From Microcaldota archaeon (GTDB taxonomy: Archaea; Micrarchaeota; Micrarchaeia; Micrarchaeales; Micrarchaeaceae), in the NCBI GenBank assembly GCA_030039935.1, contig JASHUQ010000077.1, positions 1-9,446 of the forward strand: a stretch of 9,446 nt of DNA. Direction: 5' to 3'. The notes under the pieces are model-generated. The model was given only the letters and a program-made list of their open reading frames with translations. It searched no databases and was not told the DNA's origin. Made by a program: the position numbers and the translations under genes. This document shows, piece by piece, positions 5,881 to 9,446 of this stretch (its first letter is position 1; the number at the start of each line of letters is the position of its first letter).

Positions 5881-6466
5881 TGTAACAAGGGAAACATATG
5901 ATAGAACAGCGAAGAGATACGCGGAGAGACACCCGGGCATATGGGACTTGGAATATAAGATAATGAGATCTCTTGTTCCGGAAGGCTCTTTGATTCTTGA
6001 TGCAGGTTGCGGGCCTGGCAGAGATACAAAATACTTCTTGTCTGTCGGTTACAATGTAATGGGCGTCGACTACTCTGCTGGAATGCTTGAAGAGGCGAGG
6101 AAAAGAGTACCTAATGGAAATTTTCAAAAAATGAACATGCTGGAGCTTGGGTTTGATAGGGAACATTTCGACGCAATATGGGCATGCGCCTCGCTCTTGC
6201 ATATTAAAAAGGAAGACATGAAAAAGGCACTACGTGAGTTTTACCGCGTTTTAAAACAGAACGGCGTAATTTTTATTTCTGTGAAAGAAGGCAATGACAC
6301 TGAGATAAAATCTTATCCGGATGGAAGCAAAAGATTCTTTGCTTACTATAAAGAAAATGAGATTAGAGGAATATTGACAGAAAATAGGTTTTCTGTTACA
6401 AATTTTAACAAACTGGGCGACTCTGATGGGGATACCTGGCTTTGCATTTTTGCAAAGAAGACCTAG
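5864..6466 (+). CDS. Class I SAM-dependent methyltransferase, substrate unknown
   Basis: This 200-residue protein is a stand-alone Rossmann-fold methyltransferase of the UbiE/type-11 kind. YDRTAKRYAERHPGIWDLEY (12-31) is the usual N-terminal helix. SLILDAGCGPGRDTKYF (42-58) is the glycine-rich SAM loop, VMGVDYSAGMLEEAR (65-79) carries the acidic residue that binds the ribose hydroxyls (D69), FDAIWACASLLHI (102-114) is the post-II motif, and EFYRVLKQNGVIFISVKEG (125-143) is motif III. Nothing identifies the methyl acceptor. The start is set by GAGGT at 5851-5855. The gene overlaps the ASCH gene by 17 bases, implying translational coupling, and overlaps the convergent spt4 gene by the four bases CTAG. 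A perfect hairpin lies in its last codons. Confidence 0.92.
   Translation: MNMEYDVTRETYDRTAKRYAERHPGIWDLEYKIMRSLVPEGSLILDAGCGPGRDTKYFLSVGYNVMGVDYSAGMLEEARKRVPNGNFQKMNMLELGFDREHFDAIWACASLLHIKKEDMKKALREFYRVLKQNGVIFISVKEGNDTEIKSYPDGSKRFFAYYKENEIRGILTENRFSVTNFNKLGDSDGDTWLCIFAKKT
6440..6457. terminator. Perfect hairpin at the convergent methyltransferase/spt4 junction, possible terminator
   Basis: CTTTGCA, a TTTT loop and TGCAAAG form a perfect 7-base-pair stem. On the plus strand it ends 9 bases before the end of the methyltransferase stop and is followed by TTTTT at 6468-6472. On the minus strand it begins 5 bases after the spt4 stop. It could end or protect either transcript. Archaeal termination depends mainly on U-tracts, so the role is uncertain. 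Confidence 0.4.
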
Positions 6467-6654
6467 CTTTTTATGTTCAGTGCATAGACGCTGTTGAGCT
6501 TGAATCCGAGCTTGTTCGCAACAGCCGATTTCTCTGCATTCAATACAATTATGTATCCTCCCCACTTGTCTGTAAGCTCCTTTGACCCGCATACAGGGCA
6601 TGTGTCCGTGTGCTTCACAATCAACCTGCAGTTCTTACACGCTTTTTCTTCCAT
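6463..6654 (-). CDS. spt4: Transcription elongation factor Spt4 (formerly RpoE2)
   Basis: Spt4 is the small zinc-binding partner of Spt5; the pair closes over the RNA polymerase clamp and raises processivity. The 63-residue length is typical. The zinc finger is C6-x2-C9 (ACKNC) and C19-x2-C22 (CPVCG). It is followed by the Spt5-binding region DKWGGYIIVLNAEKSAVANK (29-48) and the closing YALNI (57-61). The ATG at 6654 lies in the 12-base gap after rpo7 and is preceded by TGTGATATA, which contains a GTGAT ribosome-binding site. It is the last gene of the DUF488-PIN-rpo7-spt4 unit and its stop shares CTAG with the converging methyltransferase gene. Confidence 0.95.
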   Translation of the reverse strand: MEEKACKNCRLIVKHTDTCPVCGSKELTDKWGGYIIVLNAEKSAVANKLGFKLNSVYALNIKS

Positions 6655-6663
6655 TATATCACA
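6655..6663 (-). promoter_or_regulatory. Ribosome-binding site of spt4
   Basis: On the minus strand TGTGATATA directly precedes the spt4 ATG; its core GTGAT is complementary to the archaeal 16S rRNA 3' end. The same nine bases precede the PIN gene start at 7628. Confidence 0.6.
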
Positions 6664-6666
6664 TCA

Positions 6667-7245
6667 TTATTTCCTTCTTGAGCTTCCTTTCTTTGCCCTT
6701 GCCCTAGCTTCGACCTTGCTCGCCCATTCCGGCTTTCCAAGCCCGTCGTGCTTCATTGTGAGCGCTATCTTCGAGTCTTTTATAGAATTCTTCATGCTCA
6801 CTGTCGATACCTTTGCATAGACTATGTCTCCCTTCTTTAGCGATATCCCGCTCTTCTTTGATACAAACGCCTGGCTCTTCTTGTCGAATGATAGGAAATC
6901 TGGCGCGATCTGCGAAACGTGGACAAGCCCGTCCATGGGGCCGATCCTCACAAATGCCCCGAACTCCACAAGCTCGGTTACCTGTCCAGAAACAATCTCG
7001 TCTACCTGGGGCATGTAAGTAAGAACGTCGAATTCGGCATCGTGGTGCGTGGATGGATCTCCAGGATAGATTGTCCCGTCGCTTATGTTCCTTACATTGA
7101 ACACTGTTACAATGACACCCATTTCCTTGTCTATTTTTCCCTCATATTTGTTCTGAAGGACGCTTGTCGCTATCTTTTCAATGTCTTGGTCGAAGTACTC
7201 TGGCGGCATTTTGAATATATCCTTTATTGTGTATATGCTGTACAA
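6667..7245 (-). CDS. rpo7: DNA-directed RNA polymerase subunit Rpo7 (RpoE1)
   Basis: Rpo7 is the archaeal counterpart of eukaryotic RPB7. With Rpo4 it forms the polymerase stalk, which binds emerging RNA and aids open-complex formation. The N-terminal RNP-like domain runs over about residues 1-78 (KMPPEYFDQDIEKIA, DKEMGVIVTVFNV, DGTIYPGDPSTHHDAEFDVL). The S1 RNA-binding domain covers about 80-165 (GQVTELVEFGAFVRIGPMDG, LVHVSQI, KIALTMKH). A basic tail (ARARAKKGSSRRK) ends the 192-residue protein. I place the start at TTG 7245. It aligns with the initial Met-Tyr of family members as I recall them, and AGGTG at 7251-7255 lies 5 bases upstream. A GTG start at 7251 would add two residues but leaves no room for a ribosome-binding site. 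The gene follows the PIN gene closely and precedes spt4 by 12 bases. Confidence 0.95.
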   Translation of the reverse strand: MYSIYTIKDIFKMPPEYFDQDIEKIATSVLQNKYEGKIDKEMGVIVTVFNVRNISDGTIYPGDPSTHHDAEFDVLTYMPQVDEIVSGQVTELVEFGAFVRIGPMDGLVHVSQIAPDFLSFDKKSQAFVSKKSGISLKKGDIVYAKVSTVSMKNSIKDSKIALTMKHDGLGKPEWASKVEARARAKKGSSRRK

Positions 7246-7253
7246 TTTCACAC

Positions 7254-7628
7254 CTAGTTTTTCAGGAACCCGCTTTTTCCAAGCTTAAATACAATTATAC
7301 CTTTTTGCTTCAAACTCTTGAACAAGGCAGTATCATTAGTTATTATTACTGGATTTTTATAACTTGCTGCTGCTTTGTGGATCCAAGAATCGACATTTCC
7401 CCTATTATTATGAACTTTAACATTTTTAGACTTTATTGATAAAAGCGCTGTTTTGGCGTGCGAGCCCTTTACCCCGCTGTTTTCTGCTATTTTGCGCAGT
7501 TCCCCTATAACCCCATCAGATATGACTATCTCGCATTTTGGAAACTCCTGCCTTGCAATTTCAAATACATCTTTGTTGAAGGAGAAGCCAAAGACTATGC
7601 TGCTAGTGTCTATTATCACGTATTCCAA
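7254..7628 (-). CDS. PIN-domain protein of the Rpo7 operon (Fcf1/Utp24-like)
   Basis: PIN domains are metal-dependent endoribonuclease folds. This 124-residue protein is one PIN domain with all four expected acidic residues: D7 (VIIDTSS), E43 (VIGELRKIA), D80 (NVDSWI) and D99 (ITNDTAL). It is therefore likely active. In many archaea a PIN protein related to the eukaryotic pre-rRNA nuclease Fcf1/Utp24 sits just before rpo7, and the position here agrees. No antitoxin gene is adjacent, which argues against a VapC toxin. The start is TTG at 7628, preceded by TGTGATATA, the same signal found before spt4. GTG 7619 is possible but less well supported. It lies 32 bases after the DUF488 gene with no TATA box between, so it is probably read from the upstream promoter. 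Confidence 0.9.
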   Translation of the reverse strand: MEYVIIDTSSIVFGFSFNKDVFEIARQEFPKCEIVISDGVIGELRKIAENSGVKGSHAKTALLSIKSKNVKVHNNRGNVDSWIHKAAASYKNPVIITNDTALFKSLKQKGIIVFKLGKSGFLKN

Positions 7629-7637
7629 TATATCACA
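7629..7637 (-). promoter_or_regulatory. Ribosome-binding site of the PIN gene, supporting a TTG start
   Basis: TGTGATATA on the minus strand directly precedes TTG 7628. It is identical over nine bases to the sequence before the spt4 ATG and contains the GTGAT core, so it decides this non-ATG start. Confidence 0.6.
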
Positions 7638-7660
7638 ATGAAAAAGATCTTTGCTTGCAT

Positions 7661-8038
7661 TTACATTATGTGGCCCAGCTTCCTCAGCCTTGCTTTCACG
7701 ACCTCGAGCAAAACTAATGCATTGTTGTGCCTTGTATCTTTTGATGAATAGAGAAAGGTAACAGGATCAGCATTCACAACAATCTCTATCAGCTTGTCTA
7801 GCGCCCTGTTTTCCTGCAATTCCCTCTTGTACTTCTTCTTGAACGACATCCATTTCTTTGGATCGTGGTTGAACCATTTTCTGAGTTCATCGCTCGGCCC
7901 TATGTTTTTGACCCATATGTCGATATTTGAGGTGCTCCTTCTTATTCCTCTTGGCCACAATCTGTCTACAAGGATTCTCTCTCCATCCTTCACATCAATC
8001 CTTTCGTAGACCCTCTTTGTCTTGATCATCACAATCAT
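7661..8038 (-). CDS. DUF488 (YeaO-like) family protein
   Basis: This 125-residue protein matches the short DUF488 family represented by E. coli YeaO, whose biochemical role is not established. The characteristic blocks are KRVYERIDVKDGERILVDRL (8-27) with the LVDRLWPRG core (23-31), GPSDELRKWFNHDPKKW (47-63), the FKKKYKRELQ helix (66-75) and VTFLYSSKDTRHNNALVL (93-110). No signal or membrane segment is visible. The ATG at 8038 lies about 23 bases after a TATA-like box, which fits a leaderless transcript; ATG 8029 (residue 4) would give a start closer to typical family members. It appears to be the first gene of the unit with the PIN gene, rpo7 and spt4; there is no known functional tie to transcription, so the linkage may be chance. 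Confidence 0.9.
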   Translation of the reverse strand: MIVMIKTKRVYERIDVKDGERILVDRLWPRGIRRSTSNIDIWVKNIGPSDELRKWFNHDPKKWMSFKKKYKRELQENRALDKLIEIVVNADPVTFLYSSKDTRHNNALVLLEVVKARLRKLGHIM

Positions 8039-8056
8039 TAGTATAATCCAGTTATC

Positions 8057-8064
8057 TTTTTAAA
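8057..8064 (-). promoter_or_regulatory. TATA box of the DUF488-PIN-rpo7-spt4 unit
   Basis: On the minus strand this reads TTTAAAAA, centred about 23 bases before the ATG at 8038. It is the only TATA-like box I see upstream of this four-gene unit and would drive a leaderless or very short-leader transcript. Confidence 0.5.
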
Positions 8065-8108
8065 CTTTGCTTGTATCATGCACTTCCACAAAACGCGGGA
8101 ATAGAAAG

Positions 8109-8118
8109 TATTTTAAAA
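8109..8118 (+). promoter_or_regulatory. TATA box of sepF
   Basis: TATTTTAAAA centred near 8113 places transcription start around 8140, leaving a leader of about 18 bases that contains a GGTGA ribosome-binding site before the ATG at 8158. A second AT-rich stretch, ACTATAAAAA at 8131-8140, is too close to the gene. Confidence 0.5.
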
Positions 8119-8148
8119 ACATTATGTTATACTATAAAAAGAGCGATC

Positions 8149-8153
8149 GGTGA
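8149..8153 (+). promoter_or_regulatory. Ribosome-binding site of sepF
   Basis: GGTGA lies 4 bases before the ATG at 8158 and matches the archaeal 16S rRNA 3' end. It fixes this ATG as the start over the longer open frame beginning with TTG at 8071. Confidence 0.65.
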
Positions 8154-8157
8154 AAAC

Positions 8158-8547
8158 ATGAGCCTTTTTAATAGATTGGGAGGTGTGCTAGGCACATCCA
8201 AGGAACTCGATGTAGAAGAATACATGAACTCCGCTGAGATGGAGAACGTAGACGTAATGAACGAACCAGCTGATTTCTATGTGAAGCCAGTAGCGCTTCA
8301 CGATGAGAGCGATGTTGGACTAATAGAGGCAGAGCTTCAAAGGAAGAACATAATCCTATTGAACATAGCAGAGCTGTCAAAGAGGCCAAACACACTTAAG
8401 GGCATAATAGACAAGCTGAAGGAATACTCGACAAAGACGAACGGGGACATAGCAAGGCTTGATGACACAAAGATATTGATGACGCCGGCAAAGGTCAAGA
8501 TAATAAAGAGCAAGAAGCCGCAATCCTCTTCATCATCAAGAACATAA
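8158..8547 (+). CDS. sepF: Archaeal SepF, membrane anchor for FtsZ
   Basis: SepF binds the membrane through its N-terminus and tethers FtsZ filaments at the division site; in FtsZ-using archaea it is the main known anchor. The 129-residue protein begins with a short amphipathic helix (MSLFNRLGGVLG, 1-12) suited to membrane insertion. It continues with an acidic linker (residues 16-37, several Glu/Asp) and the conserved SepF core: FYVKPVALHDESDVGLIEAE (40-59), NIILLNIAELSKRPNTLKGI (64-83), IDKLKEYSTKTNGDIARLDD (84-103) and ILMTPAKVKII (106-116). It ends in a Ser-rich tail (SSSSSRT). It stands alone with its own promoter, and no ftsZ is in the window. It converges on the SPOUT methyltransferase gene with two bases between stops. 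Confidence 0.92.
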   Translation: MSLFNRLGGVLGTSKELDVEEYMNSAEMENVDVMNEPADFYVKPVALHDESDVGLIEAELQRKNIILLNIAELSKRPNTLKGIIDKLKEYSTKTNGDIARLDDTKILMTPAKVKIIKSKKPQSSSSSRT

Positions 8548-8549
8548 GT

Positions 8550-9284
8550 CTACTTTCTTGCCTTTCTTCTTTTTATTTCAATGTATCTGGGAGACAGGGC
8601 TATGGACAATGCCGATAGCTCTTTCTTTGTAGGAAACGACCTTTTCAGTATATGATTGAAGGACATCAGAACAGCATTTTTGTCCCTTATGTCGTTCCTT
8701 TTCCCTATTGTTTTAGAAAAAAGGTTGCATATCGAGTTTATCTCTCTGTTATCCGCATAAAGGCTGGACTCAAATGGGTATTTTCTTGACAATGGGCTCT
8801 GCGTAAAAGAGTAGAGCAGTATTGCAAGCGCATGCGATATGTTCAAGACAGGATAATCCTCGTTTGTAGGTATGAAGACAGTTGCATCGCACATAGATAG
8901 TTCCTCTTTTGAAAGCCCAGTGTTGTCCCTTCCTATGATTATCGAAACTTTCGTTGCCCCCCTCTTTTCCAGCAAATGCAATGCCCTATCAAGTGTATAA
9001 ACATTGAAGAAGGACTTGCCGGTTTTCCTCCATAATGCTGTTGTTCCCAACAGAAGTGTTCCGTGCGTTGCATCCTTCATAGAGCGGCATATCTTCGCAT
9101 TTGAAAGAAGATCTCTTGCATGCTTCGCATATTTTATCGCCTCTTTACCATTGTACTTGCACCTCGGGTTGACAAGATAGAGTTTGTCTACACCAAAATT
9201 CTTCGCTACCCTTGCGGTGTAGCCAAGGTTGATTTGATAAATTGGTTCTACGAGCACGACTCTTAACTCCATGCAATCAATCAT
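8550..9284 (-). CDS. trmJ: TrmJ/LasT-like SPOUT RNA 2'-O-methyltransferase
   Basis: This 244-residue protein belongs to the SpoU/TrmH superfamily, which folds SAM into a trefoil knot and methylates RNA ribose. TrmJ members modify position 32 of tRNAs; that substrate is inferred from family similarity. Motif 1 is INLGYTARVAKNFGVDKLYL (18-37), motif 2 is SIIIGRDNTGLSKEELSMCD (114-133) and motif 3 is YPVLNISHALAILLY (144-158). The usual motif 2 is 'GxExxGL(S/T)xEEL'; here the acidic residue is Asp (D120). A helical C-terminal extension (about 165-244, basic at the end) matches TrmJ-type dimer or tRNA-binding regions. ATG 9284 overlaps the stop of the upstream gene as ATGA, supporting coupled translation; ATG 9272 (residue 5, followed by ELRVVLVEP) is an alternative closer to the family's usual start. 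Confidence 0.9.
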   Translation of the reverse strand: MIDCMELRVVLVEPIYQINLGYTARVAKNFGVDKLYLVNPRCKYNGKEAIKYAKHARDLLSNAKICRSMKDATHGTLLLGTTALWRKTGKSFFNVYTLDRALHLLEKRGATKVSIIIGRDNTGLSKEELSMCDATVFIPTNEDYPVLNISHALAILLYSFTQSPLSRKYPFESSLYADNREINSICNLFSKTIGKRNDIRDKNAVLMSFNHILKRSFPTKKELSALSIALSPRYIEIKRRKARK

Positions 9285-9446
9285 ATCGAGACAAGCGCCA
9301 ATACCGCAAGTATGTTGACTATTATGTGCGCCGCAATGGACGGATATATTGACTGTGTTTTGTTTCTAACATAGCCGGCAATTATGCCGAATACGAACGC
9401 GGCTATGAACTCAGATATTGATGCATAGGAGAGATAATGGAGAAAC
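9281..9446 (-). CDS. CPBP-family intramembrane metalloprotease, C-terminal part
   Basis: The minus strand is open from the right edge to TGA at 9281-9283, so only the last 54 residues are visible. They are strongly hydrophobic with two membrane helices: FLHYLSYASISEFIAAFVFG, then IIAGYVRNKT and SIYPSIAAHIIVNILAVLAL. The pattern F-x-x-G-I-I-A-G-Y, a polar turn with T-Q-S-I, and H-x-x-x-N (HIIVN) is that of the C-terminal motif of CPBP (CAAX protease and bacteriocin-processing, or Abi) membrane proteases. The His near the start (FLH) may belong to the preceding F-x-x-x-H motif. The glutamate motif EExxxR lies outside the window, so activity cannot be judged. Its stop overlaps the next gene's start as ATGA, implying co-translation with the TrmJ-like gene. 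Confidence 0.75.
   Translation of the reverse strand, partial: FLHYLSYASISEFIAAFVFGIIAGYVRNKTQSIYPSIAAHIIVNILAVLALVSI

Noticed and set aside
7254..7628. PIN protein as a VapC toxin of a toxin-antitoxin pair
   Set aside because: No antitoxin gene is adjacent, and its position before rpo7 matches the conserved archaeal cluster.
8071..8157. N-terminal extension of SepF from TTG 8071
   Set aside because: The extension contains the TATA box and the GGTGA site and bears no SepF similarity; the amphipathic helix starts at ATG 8158.

Overview
The window is a gene-dense piece of an archaeal chromosome. It carries an archaeal-type fibrillarin, an archaeal-type glutamyl-tRNA synthetase, the RNA polymerase subunit Rpo7 next to Spt4, a long archaeal FKBP prolyl isomerase and an archaeal SepF. 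Codons such as AGG, AGA and ATA are frequent and base composition looks moderately AT-rich by eye. Several first genes of transcripts sit about 21-25 bases downstream of a TATA-like box, which suggests leaderless transcripts. Internal genes often carry a GTGAT, GGTGA or GAGGT ribosome-binding site. The tight packing, short proteins and incomplete ribosomal/transcription gene cluster would suit a small-genome lineage such as a DPANN archaeon (Micrarchaeota-like), but that placement is a low-confidence inference.

Layout, left to right. (1) 1-214, minus: partial unknown protein with a faint GAF-like pattern, diverging from the genes to its right across a palindromic TATA box at 320-329. (2) 348-2345, plus: HEPN-like helical protein, fibrillarin, and a zinc-ribbon plus helical-repeat protein. 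(3) 2347-4650, minus: a membrane-anchored, sequon-rich surface protein followed by glutamyl-tRNA synthetase. (4) 4760-6466, plus: FKBP prolyl isomerase, ASCH-domain protein and a class I methyltransferase, the last two overlapping. (5) 6463-8038, minus: DUF488 protein, PIN-domain nuclease-like protein, Rpo7 and Spt4. (6) 8158-8547, plus: SepF. (7) 8550-9446, minus: partial CPBP-type membrane protease, overlapping by ATGA with a TrmJ-like SPOUT RNA methyltransferase.

The genes are mainly information processing (2'-O-methylation of RNA, tRNA charging, transcription), protein folding and cell division. The PIN-Rpo7-Spt4 trio is the remnant of a widely conserved archaeal cluster. I see no tRNA, rRNA, CRISPR array, insertion sequence or other mobile element, and no gene-free stretch above 300 bases; the longest gaps are about 110-135 bases and hold divergent promoters. 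I find no convincing novel defence or mobile system. The most useful observations concern start-codon signals in the Rpo7 operon, a degenerate KMSKS region in the glutamyl-tRNA synthetase, and a few uncharacterised proteins in informative contexts.
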